Assembly (NCBI GenBank): GCA_017559845.1
Contig: JAFYQQ010000010.1
Coordinates: 1-55,198 of the forward strand
Source of the DNA: Bacteroidaceae bacterium
GTDB lineage: Bacteria > Bacteroidota > Bacteroidia > Bacteroidales > Bacteroidaceae
Direction: 5' to 3'
DNA length: 55,198 bases
Positions 1 through 9,506 of the stretch are shown in pieces; position 1 is the stretch's first letter, and every line of letters begins with the position of its first letter. Position numbers and translations under genes: made by a program. The notes below the pieces were generated by a model. That model did no database searches. It saw nothing but the letters and a program-made list of their open reading frames with translations, and was not told the origin of the DNA.

Positions 1-554
1 ACCGCCTTTTTCCAACGCGCTTCGTGATACTCCACTTCGGCGGCCTTGATGCCGGAGGCGTTGAAGTCGGCAATCAATTGTTCCATAACACGGGCGTTTG
101 GGCAAGAGTAGTTGCCAATATTGATATGTCCGTAGCACTGGTGGTTTACTTGTCCTGGACCGCTCTTTGCCGAACAGATGAAAGCCAGACCGGCGGCAAG
201 CCACAGGCCGGGGAACATCTTCTGTACATCCGGTTCCAGGCCGATGCCGTTCTGGATGAGCAACACCAGCGTCTGGGGGTGGAGAAGCGGCGGAAGCAGT
301 TCGGCAAGCAGGGCGTTGCGGGTGGTCTTTAGCGCCACGATGACCACATCTGCCTGGGGCATGTCGTGTACGGAATGGTAGACATTGGGACGGGGCAGAT
401 GGAAGGATCCGTTGCACGAATCCACTTGCATGCCGTTTTTCCTTACAAACTCGTAGTCGCTGTGCAGGAGAAAGTGTACGTCGTGCCCGGCATTGGCCAG
501 CCTTCCGCCGTAATACCCGCCTACGGCACCGGTTCCTATTATCGCGTATTTCAT
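1..554 (-). CDS. panE: 2-dehydropantoate 2-reductase, 3' end cut off by window edge
   Basis: Reading the minus strand from the ATG at 554 gives an open frame of 184 codons that runs off the window, so only the N-terminal portion is present. It opens with MKYAIIGTGAVGGYYGG, a Rossmann NADP-binding loop (GxGxxG), followed by KTTRN and LLIQNGIG, which match the ketopantoate reductase (ApbA/PanE) pattern, including the invariant Asn-Gly stretch. The family reduces 2-dehydropantoate to pantoate with NADPH in cytoplasmic pantothenate/CoA synthesis. It lies 61 bp downstream of glnA on the same strand, but a terminator sits between them, so it probably has its own start. No clear TAnnTTTG element is visible directly upstream. 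The family call is secure; the exact substrate is inferred. Confidence 0.88.
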   Translation of the reverse strand, partial: MKYAIIGTGAVGGYYGGRLANAGHDVHFLLHSDYEFVRKNGMQVDSCNGSFHLPRPNVYHSVHDMPQADVVIVALKTTRNALLAELLPPLLHPQTLVLLIQNGIGLEPDVQKMFPGLWLAAGLAFICSAKSGPGQVNHQCYGHINIGNYSCPNARVMEQLIADFNASGIKAAEVEYHEARWKKA

Positions 555-569
555 TGTTTCTGTCTTTGA

Positions 570-602
570 TAAACAAAGAGGATGCGTTTCTGCGCACCCT
601 CT
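570..602 (-). terminator. Rho-independent terminator after glnA
   Basis: On the minus strand a 10-bp stem (plus-strand arms 577-586 and 593-602, one G-U pair) with a 6-nt loop is followed by a T-rich tract at 569-576. It lies 14 nt past the glnA stop and separates glnA from panE. Confidence 0.75.
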
Positions 603-615
603 CTGATTATTGTTC

Positions 616-2118
616 TTATCCGCAGTGGAAGAATTTGTTCACCAGTTTGAGCATCTCTTCCTGGTTGCCGTTGATGTCAGCACGCAGGGACTTGTCGCCA
701 TAGCCGCGCAGTTTCTTTATGATGCCGTCAATCATGGCGGGGCTGAAGACGTTGTGTTCTTCAAACACGGCACGCTGTTTCTCCAGGCAGTCGGCACTGG
801 CCTCGCAACTGTCGGGCAGCTGGGCAAGGTCTTTCAAGCGGTCGGCATTTTCCTTTTGGTGGATGTTTACATTGACATATGTCTTCTCGGCAACTTCAAG
901 CGCATTTTCCATCTCGAAACCGTGGCGGCAAGCTACGGCTAGTCCGGCAATGAGCTGATAGATGTCGGCCGAACCGTCGGGAGAACGCATCTCCACGGTC
1001 TGCTTCTGTGTGGTGTCATAATTGCTTTCGCTTTCCAGCGGATTGGCAATCTTGCACATGTCGCTCTTGGCGGCCCAGCCCAGTGGAACGCGAACCAGAA
1101 CGGAACGGTTGCGGTCGCCCCAGCAGATGTTGGTGGGCGCTTCCTGGTGAGGAACCAGACGGAAGTATGATGTGGGATTGGTGTTGCCGAATGCGGTAAT
1201 GGAAGGAGCCAGCTCCATCATGCCGGCAATGGCACGGCGTGCGGTGGCGGAAAGAACGCCTCCGTCCAGCATCTGGTTCTGTCCGTCCTTGACAATGCGC
1301 ATGTGGACGTGGAGTCCGGAACCGGCCTTTCCGGTTGTAATCTTGGGGGCGAAGGTGATGTCGTATCCCATCTCGTAACCCAGGTTGCGGATGATCCACT
1401 TGGCAATCATCAGCTGGTCTGCGGCATCTTCGGCGTTTACGGGCAGGAACTCAATTTCGTTCTGTTCGTAAATCATGCCATCGATGGTGAAGTTACCCAC
1501 TTCAGAGTGGCCATACTTGATTTGTCCGCCGGCCTGTGCAATGTAGGCCATGCAACGGGTACGGAAGTCGTTGAACTTGGCGTAGGGGGCAGATTCGTGA
1601 TAGCCTTTCTGGTCTGTGGCGGGGAACATCTCTTCATCGGGCGCAATCACATAATATTCCAGTTCGCCCATGGCCTGGAAGTCCATTCCCGTTACCTCGT
1701 GGAATGCGCGGCAAGCCTTGCGGAGCGTGTTCTCGGGAGAACTTTCCAGCGGTTCGCCGTCCTTGTTGAAGTAAGAGCAGAGCATGGACAGGGTGGGCAG
1801 TTCTGCAAAGGGATCGAGGAAAGCGGTGCTGAAGCGGGGCAGTACGTAGAGGTCGCTGCTGCCGGCCTCAATGAAGGGGAAGAGGCTGCTTCCGTCCACG
1901 CGCTCGCCGCAAGTGAGGATGGCATCCAGATAGGCCAGGTTGTTGATGACGAAGTTCAGGGTCTTCAGACGTCCGTCTCCGGCAGGATACATGAAATTGA
2001 CCATTCGTACATCGTTCTCTTTGATGAAGCGGATGATATCCGCCTTTGTGAATTCCTTGCTTGGTTTGCCCAGGAAGGCCACCAGCTTGTTAGGATTCAT
2101 TTCAAGTTCTTTGTTCAT
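616..2118 (-). CDS. glnA: Glutamine synthetase, type I-like (500 aa)
   Basis: This enzyme ligates ammonia to glutamate using ATP, the main cytoplasmic ammonia-assimilation step. The 500-residue length fits the type I group rather than the roughly 730-residue type III enzymes also common in Bacteroidales. Visible signatures are the beta-grasp N-terminal part (VNFMYPAGDGRLKTLNF), the metal-ligand region GELEYYV, the ATP-binding block KAGSGLHVHM, and NPTSYFRLVPHQEAPTNICWG with the following R..VRVP. The loop that carries the adenylylated tyrosine in enterobacterial enzymes (NLYDLP) here reads RLKDLAQLP, with no tyrosine, so control by adenylylation is unlikely. The start at 2118 is the first ATG downstream of the TAnnTTTG promoter; a second Met lies six codons in. 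It appears to be transcribed alone and ends at a terminator. Confidence 0.93.
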   Translation of the reverse strand: MNKELEMNPNKLVAFLGKPSKEFTKADIIRFIKENDVRMVNFMYPAGDGRLKTLNFVINNLAYLDAILTCGERVDGSSLFPFIEAGSSDLYVLPRFSTAFLDPFAELPTLSMLCSYFNKDGEPLESSPENTLRKACRAFHEVTGMDFQAMGELEYYVIAPDEEMFPATDQKGYHESAPYAKFNDFRTRCMAYIAQAGGQIKYGHSEVGNFTIDGMIYEQNEIEFLPVNAEDAADQLMIAKWIIRNLGYEMGYDITFAPKITTGKAGSGLHVHMRIVKDGQNQMLDGGVLSATARRAIAGMMELAPSITAFGNTNPTSYFRLVPHQEAPTNICWGDRNRSVLVRVPLGWAAKSDMCKIANPLESESNYDTTQKQTVEMRSPDGSADIYQLIAGLAVACRHGFEMENALEVAEKTYVNVNIHQKENADRLKDLAQLPDSCEASADCLEKQRAVFEEHNVFSPAMIDGIIKKLRGYGDKSLRADINGNQEEMLKLVNKFFHCG

Positions 2119-2202
2119 TGTTGTATATTCCTTATTATTATATAAAATTCACACGTCACTAAATCCGGTTGCAGATTTACTTTTTTATCTCTCTGCAACG
2201 GA

Positions 2203-2210
2203 CAAAGTTA
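2203..2210 (-). promoter_or_regulatory. Bacteroidetes -7 element for glnA
   Basis: TAACTTTG on the minus strand matches the sigma-ABfr -7 consensus TAnnTTTG. It predicts a leader of roughly 80 nt before the glnA ATG. Confidence 0.6.
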
Positions 2211-2272
2211 CAAAAATAAAATAAAAAGTCCGATTAAAAATTCCCGTTTTTATGTGAAAGTCTGTCATATTA

Positions 2273-2950
2273 TCATATTATCCCTTTTGTCTTTTTCGCA
2301 AAATTGCAAAGTGAGATGCCGATGAAAAGACAGCCTTGAGCCAGGAAGTAGGGGACAAGTATCTGGAGACGAGCCATCTCTACGGGAGATACAAAGCGGT
2401 TCCATGCCAAGATGAAGTCGGAAATGAGGAAGAGTGTGGCCCCGATTTTAATCCAATAAGACTGGTGCATCATGGACAGATTCCACATGATGAGAATCAG
2501 GATGGAGTAGACGGAAACACCAATGGAAAGGATTCCTGTAGGGACAACCGGTACAATCCGGGTAAACACCACCGCCAGCAAGGCAAGGCTGGCGAGCAGT
2601 TGGAAATAGAATCCAATCCGATGGGATGAGTACAAATCCCGGAGCCGCCCCTTTATTGTCCGGAACGGCATGGCCAGATAGATGATCAGCATGATGTGAG
2701 CCGTGGCAAAGGCACCCATTTGCGGAAGGAACTGGCCGGTGGCTCCACCCCAGTCTCCCAAAGCGGAGAACAGAAAGAAAAGTGTGGCCATAACGGGGCA
2801 GGTAAACAGCGAAAGAAACGTGAGCAGTGCCACAGGAAAAGGCAACTGGATGAGGCTGTTATGGAAAAAGAGGTGCTGGGTGATGAAAACAGCATAAATC
2901 AGTGCGAGTGGAATGAGTGCCAGGGGCGATTTGAGGGAGATATTCTTCAT
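2273..2950 (-). CDS. YhhN/TMEM86-family membrane protein
   Basis: The 225-residue protein is almost wholly hydrophobic, with about eight predicted membrane segments. It carries the family-type motifs SALGDWGGA near residue 65 and ATLFLISDFILAWNRF near residue 175. The family includes mammalian TMEM86, a lysoplasmalogenase that cleaves the vinyl-ether bond of lysoplasmalogens; bacterial members are usually annotated YhhN. It starts 24 bp after the pdxB stop on the same strand, so the two are probably cotranscribed from the pdxB promoter. No functional link with vitamin B6 synthesis is evident. The fold is confident; the activity is inferred from the family only. Confidence 0.8.
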   Translation of the reverse strand: MKNISLKSPLALIPLALIYAVFITQHLFFHNSLIQLPFPVALLTFLSLFTCPVMATLFFLFSALGDWGGATGQFLPQMGAFATAHIMLIIYLAMPFRTIKGRLRDLYSSHRIGFYFQLLASLALLAVVFTRIVPVVPTGILSIGVSVYSILILIMWNLSMMHQSYWIKIGATLFLISDFILAWNRFVSPVEMARLQILVPYFLAQGCLFIGISLCNFAKKTKGII

Positions 2951-2974
2951 GACAGATGGATGGTTTAAGGTGAA

Positions 2975-4006
2975 TCAATGGACGGACTCCCTTCTGAGCG
3001 GGTAGTCGTTGCGGAGACGTTCAAAATCATCGGGGCAAGCCTTCAGACGGGCGCTGTCCTCGCGAGGGTCGTAGAGCTGAAGCGCAAGTTCTTCGGGGTC
3101 TGCGGATGCGGTAAATGTGTCGGGGAGCGATGGCGGAGCAACATGGAAGTTGGCGGGAACGCCCATCCATTCGCAAAGTGCGGTAAGCACCATTTGTGTG
3201 GCATTTGCCTTGCCGTCAGCACTATAGCCGGCAATGTGCGGTGTGCCGATGAACGCTTTTTCAAGCAGGCTGAGGTTGATGCGTGGCTCTCCTTCCCAAG
3301 TGTCGATGATGGCTTGTCTGACCAGACCTTTTTCCAACGCATCCAGCAGAGCAAGGTTGTCCACCACTTCGCCCCGACTGGTGTTGATAATGACGGGGCA
3401 TTGTCTCAACCCGTCAAAGAAAGTGGCGTCGGCCAGATGAAAAGTGGGCCACAGGCCTTCCGTAACCAAAGGCGTGTGGAAGGTGATGACCTGACAGCGT
3501 TCCTTCAGTTCTTGCAAGGAGTGGAACCGGCCATCGGCATTCCCTTCTTTTTCCGCTCTGGGAGGGTCACAAAGCAGGCAGTTTATCCCCAACGAGGCAA
3601 GCTTTCGGTGTACGTCTGTTCCCACATGTCCTACCCCCACTATGCCCACGGTTGTATGCTGGAAATCCAATCCCATCTCCCGCTTCAAGACCAGCATGGC
3701 GGAATGGATGTATTGTCCCACGGAAGAGGCGTTGCAGCCCGGGCAATTGGTCCATTTTATGCCGGCCTGCTCCAGGTATCCGGTGTCTAAATGGTCATAT
3801 CCGATGGTGGCGGTGGCGATGAAGCGGACACGGCTTCCCTCCAGCAGGGAGCGGTTGCAATGGGTGCGGGTCCGCACAATCAGAATGTCTGCATCGCGGA
3901 CATCCTCCGCGGTTATCTTCGCACCGGGCAAAAAAAGCACCTCGTCCACCAAATTCTGGATAAAAGGACGTATGTAGGGTATTTTATCGTCGACAATTGC
4001 CTTCAT
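2975..4006 (-). CDS. pdxB: Erythronate-4-phosphate dehydrogenase
   Basis: PdxB oxidises 4-phospho-D-erythronate in the DXP-dependent pyridoxal-phosphate pathway. The 343-residue protein has the D-2-hydroxyacid dehydrogenase layout. The substrate domain halves flank a Rossmann domain with VGIVGVGHVG near residue 120. The catalytic Arg sits in INTSRGEVVD, the Glu in WEGEP and the His in GTPHIAGYS. The N-terminus (MKAIVDDKIPYI) and the segment TATIGYDHLD are characteristic of PdxB rather than of phosphoglycerate dehydrogenase. It is slightly shorter than the 378-residue E. coli enzyme. It is transcribed divergently from dsbD, with a good -7 element 18 bp upstream of the ATG, and is followed by the yhhN-like gene. 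Confidence 0.93.
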   Translation of the reverse strand: MKAIVDDKIPYIRPFIQNLVDEVLFLPGAKITAEDVRDADILIVRTRTHCNRSLLEGSRVRFIATATIGYDHLDTGYLEQAGIKWTNCPGCNASSVGQYIHSAMLVLKREMGLDFQHTTVGIVGVGHVGTDVHRKLASLGINCLLCDPPRAEKEGNADGRFHSLQELKERCQVITFHTPLVTEGLWPTFHLADATFFDGLRQCPVIINTSRGEVVDNLALLDALEKGLVRQAIIDTWEGEPRINLSLLEKAFIGTPHIAGYSADGKANATQMVLTALCEWMGVPANFHVAPPSLPDTFTASADPEELALQLYDPREDSARLKACPDDFERLRNDYPLRRESVH

Positions 4007-4023
4007 ATCTTTTAACTGAGCTT

Positions 4024-4031
4024 CAAAGATA
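4024..4031 (-). promoter_or_regulatory. -7 element for pdxB
   Basis: TATCTTTG on the minus strand matches TAnnTTTG. It gives a leader of only about 10 nt before the pdxB ATG at 4006. Confidence 0.6.
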
Positions 4032-4063
4032 CTTTTTTTCTTCGGTATGTTAAAAAAAAAATG

Positions 4064-4071
4064 TACTTTTG
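4064..4071 (+). promoter_or_regulatory. -7 element for dsbD
   Basis: TACTTTTG on the plus strand, 20 bp before the dsbD ATG. It is divergent from the pdxB promoter, and the two -7 elements are 32 bp apart. Confidence 0.6.
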
Positions 4072-4090
4072 CTGCAAAATATAGTCAAAT

Positions 4091-6100
4091 ATGAGCAAAT
4101 TATACCTATTTATAATGTTTTTCTCGTTTCTGGGGCTGAATCTCAGTGCCCAGATACAAGAACCCGTGCGCTTCACCGTTGAGCAGAAAAAGACGGGTGA
4201 GGGAGAGCTGGAAGTCCGTTTCAAAGCCGACATAGATGAAGGATGGCATGTGTACGGACCGGAAAATGCTGAGGGAGGCCCCACAGTGGCCACACTGACA
4301 CTGGAGAACAGCAAGGGTGTGGAGCTGAAAGGCGGACTGAAGGTGGACGGCAAGGTGCACCGCGCCATGGACGAGATGTTTGAGATGGAGGTTACTTATG
4401 TCGAGGGCGAGGCATCATTTGTGCAGACCTTTACCATAACTGAAGCCGCCTATGAGGTTTCGGGCTATCTGACCTATGGCGCTTGCAGCGACCAGAACTG
4501 TATGCCCCCCACTGATGTGGAGTTCAGCTTCAAGGGTAATTCGGACGCAGTGGCAGATCCGGCTGCAAAAACGACCGAAAATGAAATGCGTCCCGAGGAA
4601 AATAAAATTCCCTCGGGAGGAAAAATTTCCGAGGGCCACGAAAACTGGTGGAAACCGGTGGTGGAAGAGCTGCAGTCCTTCGGTCAGGATGAACAGGCTG
4701 CCGACAATACTTTGTGGGGCATTTTCCTGTTGGGATTCCTGGGTGGTTTTGTAGCCCTGTTCACTCCTTGCGTATGGCCCATCATCCCCATGACTGTTAG
4801 TTTTTTCCTGAAGCGCAGCCAGGACAAGCGAAAGGGTGTGCGCGATGCCGTGCTGTATGGCGTGAGCATTGTGGTCATCTATGTGCTGTTGGGACTTCTG
4901 GTAACCATGATATTCGGCGCCAGCGCCTTGAACGCGCTCAGCACGAATGCCGTCTTCAACATCTTCTTCTTCCTGATGTTGCTTTTCTTTGCCGCAAGTT
5001 TCCTGGGCGGATTTGAAATCACCCTGCCCAGCAAGTGGACCAATGCGGTGGACAAGAAATCAGAGAGCACAACCGGCCTGCTCAGCATCTTCCTGATGGC
5101 TTTTACGCTGAGCCTGGTAAGCTTCTCATGCACGGGACCCATCATCGGCTTCCTTTTGGTGGAAGTGAGCACCACCGGCAGTGTGGTTGCCCCCACCATC
5201 GGCATGCTGGGCTTTGCGGTGGCGCTGGCCTTGCCCTTCACCCTGTTTGCCCTGTTCCCTGCATGGCTCAAGAGTGCGCCCAAGAGCGGCAACTGGATGA
5301 ACTGCATCAAGGTGTGCCTGGGATTCCTGGAGCTGGCCTTTGCCCTGAAGTTCCTCTCTGTGGCCGATTTGGCTTATGGATGGCGTATCTTAGACCGCGA
5401 AGTGTTCCTCAGTATCTGGATTGTGCTGTTTGCCCTGCTCGGCGCTTACTTGATTGGCTGGATTCGTTTCCCGCACGACGAAGATGAATATGACGATATG
5501 GGCGAAGTGGTTGTAAACCACCGCACTTCCGTTCCCCGCTTCTTCATGGGACTGGTTTCGTTTGCCTTTGCCCTTTACATGGTGCCGGGCTTGTGGGGCG
5601 CACCCTGCAAGGCGGTCAGCGCCTTTGCTCCTCCCATGAGCACGCAGGACTTCAATCTGTACCAGAGCGAGGTGAAAGCGCGCTTCCATGACTACGAGGA
5701 AGGCATGGCCTATGCCCAGGCCAACGGACTGCCCGTGATGCTGGACTTTACGGGCTATGGATGTGTGAACTGCCGTAAGATGGAAGCGGCGGTGTGGACA
5801 GACATCAAGGTGGCAGACCTGCTGAACGAGAAATATGTCCTCATCACCTTGTTCGTTGATGACAAGACTCCTTTGGCGGAACCCATTGTGGTTACCGAGA
5901 ACGGAGCGGAACGCAAGTTGCGTACCATTGGCGACAAGTGGAGCTATCTGCAACGAAGCAAGTTCGGAGCCAATGCGCAACCCTTCTATGTGCTGTTGGA
6001 CAACGAGGGAATGCCCTTGAACAAGTCCTATTCCTTCAACGAGAACGTGGCAGACTATGTTACCTTCCTGCAACAGGGGCTCAAGGCATATCATAAGTGA
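4091..6100 (+). CDS. dsbD: DsbD-like thiol:disulfide interchange protein
   Basis: This 669-residue inner-membrane protein carries reducing electrons from cytoplasmic thioredoxin to the periplasm. The domain order is a signal peptide (about 1-20), a DsbD-alpha-like periplasmic domain (about 25-150) that includes ACSDQNCMPP, a CcdA-type eight-helix core (about 205-500) with one redox Cys in FTPCVWP and the other in SFSCTGPI, and a C-terminal thioredoxin domain with CVNC at residues 558-561. All three expected redox pairs are therefore visible. It has its own promoter. No terminator is visible in the 66 bp before the V-ATPase subunit E gene, so read-through into that operon is possible. Confidence 0.92.
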   Translation: MSKLYLFIMFFSFLGLNLSAQIQEPVRFTVEQKKTGEGELEVRFKADIDEGWHVYGPENAEGGPTVATLTLENSKGVELKGGLKVDGKVHRAMDEMFEMEVTYVEGEASFVQTFTITEAAYEVSGYLTYGACSDQNCMPPTDVEFSFKGNSDAVADPAAKTTENEMRPEENKIPSGGKISEGHENWWKPVVEELQSFGQDEQAADNTLWGIFLLGFLGGFVALFTPCVWPIIPMTVSFFLKRSQDKRKGVRDAVLYGVSIVVIYVLLGLLVTMIFGASALNALSTNAVFNIFFFLMLLFFAASFLGGFEITLPSKWTNAVDKKSESTTGLLSIFLMAFTLSLVSFSCTGPIIGFLLVEVSTTGSVVAPTIGMLGFAVALALPFTLFALFPAWLKSAPKSGNWMNCIKVCLGFLELAFALKFLSVADLAYGWRILDREVFLSIWIVLFALLGAYLIGWIRFPHDEDEYDDMGEVVVNHRTSVPRFFMGLVSFAFALYMVPGLWGAPCKAVSAFAPPMSTQDFNLYQSEVKARFHDYEEGMAYAQANGLPVMLDFTGYGCVNCRKMEAAVWTDIKVADLLNEKYVLITLFVDDKTPLAEPIVVTENGAERKLRTIGDKWSYLQRSKFGANAQPFYVLLDNEGMPLNKSYSFNENVADYVTFLQQGLKAYHK

Positions 6101-6166
6101 TTCTCTCCATTGGGAGCGGATGTCGGATACGATTTTAAAGAAAATAAATACAATATAAAATATAAT

Positions 6167-6754
6167 ATGGAAAAGATACAGGAACTCACCGAGAAGATTT
6201 ATCGTGAGGGAGTAGAAAAAGGTCAGGCCGAGGCTGAACGCATCATTGAAGAGGGACGCCAGAAGGCTGCTGACATTGTAAACGAAGCCAAGAAGCAGGC
6301 AGAGGCCTTGCTGGCACAGGCCAAGAAGCAGGCTGCCGAGGTGGACGTGAACACCAAGAACGAGCTGAAGCTTTACACCAACCAGGCGCTGAACGCGTTG
6401 AAGAGCGAGGTGGCCAACGTGCTGACTTGTCAGGTAATTAAGAAGAGTGTGTGCGAAATGGTTGCCGACAAGCAGTTCTTCTGCCAGTTTGCACTGGCTT
6501 TGGCACAGAAGTGGGCAGAGAACGAACCCGTGGTTATCGCCACCGAAGAGGCTGAAAGCCTGAAGGCGTATTTTGCAGCCAATGCAAAGGAACTTCTTGA
6601 CAAGGGCGTTACCATCAATAAGGTAAACGGAAAGGACACCTTGTTCACCATCTCTCCCGCTGACGGCAGTTACAAGGTGAATTTCGGTAAGGAAGAATTC
6701 GAAACTTACTTCAAGGAATTCCTCCGTCCGCAGATGATCGAAATGTTGTTCTGA
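6167..6754 (+). CDS. atpE: V-type ATPase subunit E
   Basis: The 195-residue peripheral-stalk subunit starts at MEKIQELTEKIY. An in-frame upstream ATG at 6110 would add residues encoded by A/T-rich leader and is unlikely. Residues 1-75 form a charged, heptad-rich helix with many Ala, Lys and Glu (GVEKGQAEAERIIEEG onward), which would pair with other stalk subunits. The C-terminal half is the globular domain that contacts the catalytic head. It is the first gene of the operon E-DUF2764-A-B-D-I-K. The 5' leader is almost entirely A and T, which in Bacteroidetes favours translation. Confidence 0.9.
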   Translation: MEKIQELTEKIYREGVEKGQAEAERIIEEGRQKAADIVNEAKKQAEALLAQAKKQAAEVDVNTKNELKLYTNQALNALKSEVANVLTCQVIKKSVCEMVADKQFFCQFALALAQKWAENEPVVIATEEAESLKAYFAANAKELLDKGVTINKVNGKDTLFTISPADGSYKVNFGKEEFETYFKEFLRPQMIEMLF

Positions 6755-6850
6755 TCAGTGGCTTGTGTACAGGTCTTCCCGCTTTGTGGAAAGAATGGGG
6801 ATGGCCAGTGCAGAAAATGAATTTACAGAATTACCTCCTATAAACAGAAT

Positions 6851-7690
6851 ATGGGAAACTATTATTGCATGATGGCGGGTTCTCCGGAGTTGGAGATGAA
6901 TGTCAAGCACATGGAGTGTACCTTGCCGGAATTCAAACAACAATGCGAGGAAGCGCTTTCCTATGCGGACAAGAAACTTATGTTCTACTTCTTCTTGCGT
7001 TATGACTGTGAGAACATTGTCAAGTTGCTCCGCAATCCCGATGCAGAAGTGGACGAGCTGGGTAATTTTACCAGAGAACAGTACCGCGACCTGCTGACAT
7101 CTGCACGGGAAATGAACTTCAACGTTCATCGCTACCCCTCGTTCATGAGCGAATTTGCCCGTAATTACTCCTACAACAAGGATGTGGAAGGCTACTTCCC
7201 CGAGGATGCCATGTTGGCAAGCTATCTGGAATATGCGTCCAAGTGCCCCAACAAGATGATGTCCAAATGGTACAAACTCATACGCGACATCAACAATATC
7301 CTCACGGCAATGATTGCCCGCAAGAACGGCTGGAACGTGGCCGACTATATCCAGGGCGATACGGAAGTGAACGAGATGATACGCACCAACAGTTCGCGCG
7401 ACTTCGACTTGTCGCTCGAATACGATTATGTGAAGGAACTGATGAAGATTGTCGACGAGGAAGACCCCGTGCAGAAGGAACGCTATATTGATGCCTTCAA
7501 GTGGGTTTGGCTTGACGAACAGACCTTCTTCAATCCTTTCAGTATAGAGGCCGTGTTTGCTTATCTGTGCAAGTTGGAGATGCTCCAGCGCTGGGAACGT
7601 CTGGACCCCGAGCAGGGAAAAGCCACGTTTGAACGCATTATTGACGAACTGCGCGGCGAGGCCCGAGTGCCGGCAGAATTTAAAGTGTAA
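6851..7690 (+). CDS. DUF2764 family protein of V-ATPase operon
   Basis: The 279-residue acidic soluble protein begins MGNYYCMMAGSPEL and has no membrane segment or known catalytic motif. DUF2764 genes are consistently found between subunits E and A in Bacteroidetes and chlamydial V-ATPase operons, which lack a recognisable subunit C gene. The helical, acidic character and fixed operon position suggest it fills the subunit C socket role, connecting the central rotor to the membrane ring. That is inference; nothing in the sequence proves it. It is 96 bp after subunit E and 23 bp before subunit A. Confidence 0.85.
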   Translation: MGNYYCMMAGSPELEMNVKHMECTLPEFKQQCEEALSYADKKLMFYFFLRYDCENIVKLLRNPDAEVDELGNFTREQYRDLLTSAREMNFNVHRYPSFMSEFARNYSYNKDVEGYFPEDAMLASYLEYASKCPNKMMSKWYKLIRDINNILTAMIARKNGWNVADYIQGDTEVNEMIRTNSSRDFDLSLEYDYVKELMKIVDEEDPVQKERYIDAFKWVWLDEQTFFNPFSIEAVFAYLCKLEMLQRWERLDPEQGKATFERIIDELRGEARVPAEFKV

Positions 7691-7713
7691 TATAATAAAG
7701 ACAAGATATAATT

Positions 7714-9456
7714 ATGACAAAAGGAACGGTTAGTGGCGTAATCGCCAACATGGTCACCCTGCGAGTGGATGGCCCTGTGAGACAAGGCGAGATTTGCTAC
7801 ATCACCACAGGCGGAGACCGCCTGATGGCTGAGGTAATCAAGGTTCTGGGCCAGGACGTATACGTGCAGGTGTTTGAGAGCACCCGTGGCCTGAAGGTCG
7901 GAGCAGAAGCAGAGTTTGTCGGACACATGCTTGAGGTTCAGCTGGGTCCCGGTATGCTTAGCAAGAACTATGACGGTCTGCAGAACGACTTGGACAAGAT
8001 GGAAGGTGTATTTCTGAAAAGAGGACAGTACACCGAACCCCTGGATGCGGACAGCATGTGGGACTTCACCCCGTTGGCAAAGGTGGGCGATACCGTACAG
8101 GCCAGTGATTGGCTGGGACAGGTTATCGAGAACTCCCAGAAATTGAAGATAATGGCTCCTTTCCAGATGGAAGGAACCGCTACGGTCAAGAGCATTGTTC
8201 CCGCCGGACAATATAAGATTCATGACGTGATTGCGGTGCTCGTTGACGAGAAGGGCAACGAAATCTCTGTGAACATGATTCAGCGTTGGCCCGTGAAGAT
8301 ACCCATGACACAGTACAAGCACAAGCCTCGCCCCTTCAAGTTGTTGGAGACTGGTGTGCGCACCATTGATACCTTCAATCCCATTGTAGAGGGTGGCACC
8401 GGATTCATCCCCGGCCCCTTCGGAACCGGAAAGACTGTGCTTCAGCACGCCATTTCCAAGCAGGCCGAGGCCGACATCGTTATCATTGCAGCCTGTGGTG
8501 AGCGTGCCAATGAGGTTGTGGAAATCTTCACCGAGTTCCCCGAACTGATTGACCCCCATACCGGACGCAAGCTGATGGAACGTACCATCATCATTGCCAA
8601 CACCTCTAACATGCCCGTGGCAGCCCGTGAGGCCTCTGTGTACACAGCAATGACTATGGCTGAATATTACCGTGCGATGGGCTTGCGTGTCCTGCTTATG
8701 GCCGACTCTACCAGCCGTTGGGCACAGGCGCTGCGCGAGATGTCAAACCGTATGGAAGAACTTCCCGGTCCCGATGCCTTCCCCATGGACTTGGGTGCTT
8801 TGGTGGCCAATTTCTATGGTCGTGCAGGCTATGTGTTCCTGAACAACGGCGAGGCAGGAAGTATTACCTTCCTGGGTACGGTATCTCCTGCTGGTGGTAA
8901 CTTGAAGGAGCCCGTGACCGAGAATACAAAGAAGGTAGCCCGCTGTTTCTATGCCTTGGAGCAGGACCGTGCCGACAAGAAGCGTTATCCTGCGGTGAAT
9001 CCCATCGATTCATACAGCAAGTACCTCGAATATCCCGAATTTGCGGAATACATTGGCAAGCATATCAATGACCAGTGGATTCCCAAGGTGCTCAACCTGA
9101 AAACCCGCATGTTGCGCGGTAAGGAAATTGCCGAGCAGATCAACATCTTGGGTGATGACGGTGTGCCTGTAGAGTACCACGTTACCTTCTGGAAGAGCGA
9201 AATCATCGACTACGTCATCCTGCAGCAGGATGCGTTTGACGAGGTGGATGCGGTTACTCCGCTGGAGCGTCAGGAAGAAATTCTGAATCTTGTAACCACC
9301 ATTTGCGACAAAGAATATGACTTCGAGACTTTCCAGGATGTAATTGACTACTTCAAGAAGATGATCAACCTGTGCAAGCAGATGAACTATTCTCCCTTCA
9401 AGAGCGAGCAGTACAGCGACTTCAAACGTCAGGTAGAGGAAATGCTTAATGCATAA
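7714..9456 (+). CDS. atpA: V-type ATPase catalytic subunit A
   Basis: The 580-residue catalytic subunit contributes to the A3B3 head. The Walker A loop GPFGTGKT is at residues 234-241. Further nucleotide-site blocks are ACGERANEV, the stretch LLMADSTSRWAQALRE containing the Walker B Asp, and GLRVLLMADSTSR upstream of the SGDFSEP-equivalent region. Between the N-terminal barrel and the P-loop lies the A-type-specific nonhomologous insert (about residues 110-200), which distinguishes it from F-type beta. The length is typical. An A/T-rich 23-bp leader separates it from the DUF2764 gene. Confidence 0.95.
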   Translation: MTKGTVSGVIANMVTLRVDGPVRQGEICYITTGGDRLMAEVIKVLGQDVYVQVFESTRGLKVGAEAEFVGHMLEVQLGPGMLSKNYDGLQNDLDKMEGVFLKRGQYTEPLDADSMWDFTPLAKVGDTVQASDWLGQVIENSQKLKIMAPFQMEGTATVKSIVPAGQYKIHDVIAVLVDEKGNEISVNMIQRWPVKIPMTQYKHKPRPFKLLETGVRTIDTFNPIVEGGTGFIPGPFGTGKTVLQHAISKQAEADIVIIAACGERANEVVEIFTEFPELIDPHTGRKLMERTIIIANTSNMPVAAREASVYTAMTMAEYYRAMGLRVLLMADSTSRWAQALREMSNRMEELPGPDAFPMDLGALVANFYGRAGYVFLNNGEAGSITFLGTVSPAGGNLKEPVTENTKKVARCFYALEQDRADKKRYPAVNPIDSYSKYLEYPEFAEYIGKHINDQWIPKVLNLKTRMLRGKEIAEQINILGDDGVPVEYHVTFWKSEIIDYVILQQDAFDEVDAVTPLERQEEILNLVTTICDKEYDFETFQDVIDYFKKMINLCKQMNYSPFKSEQYSDFKRQVEEMLNA

Positions 9457-9506
9457 TCAACAGGCAGGACGTTAAGCACTAAACATTATATATAATATAT
9501 AAAGAT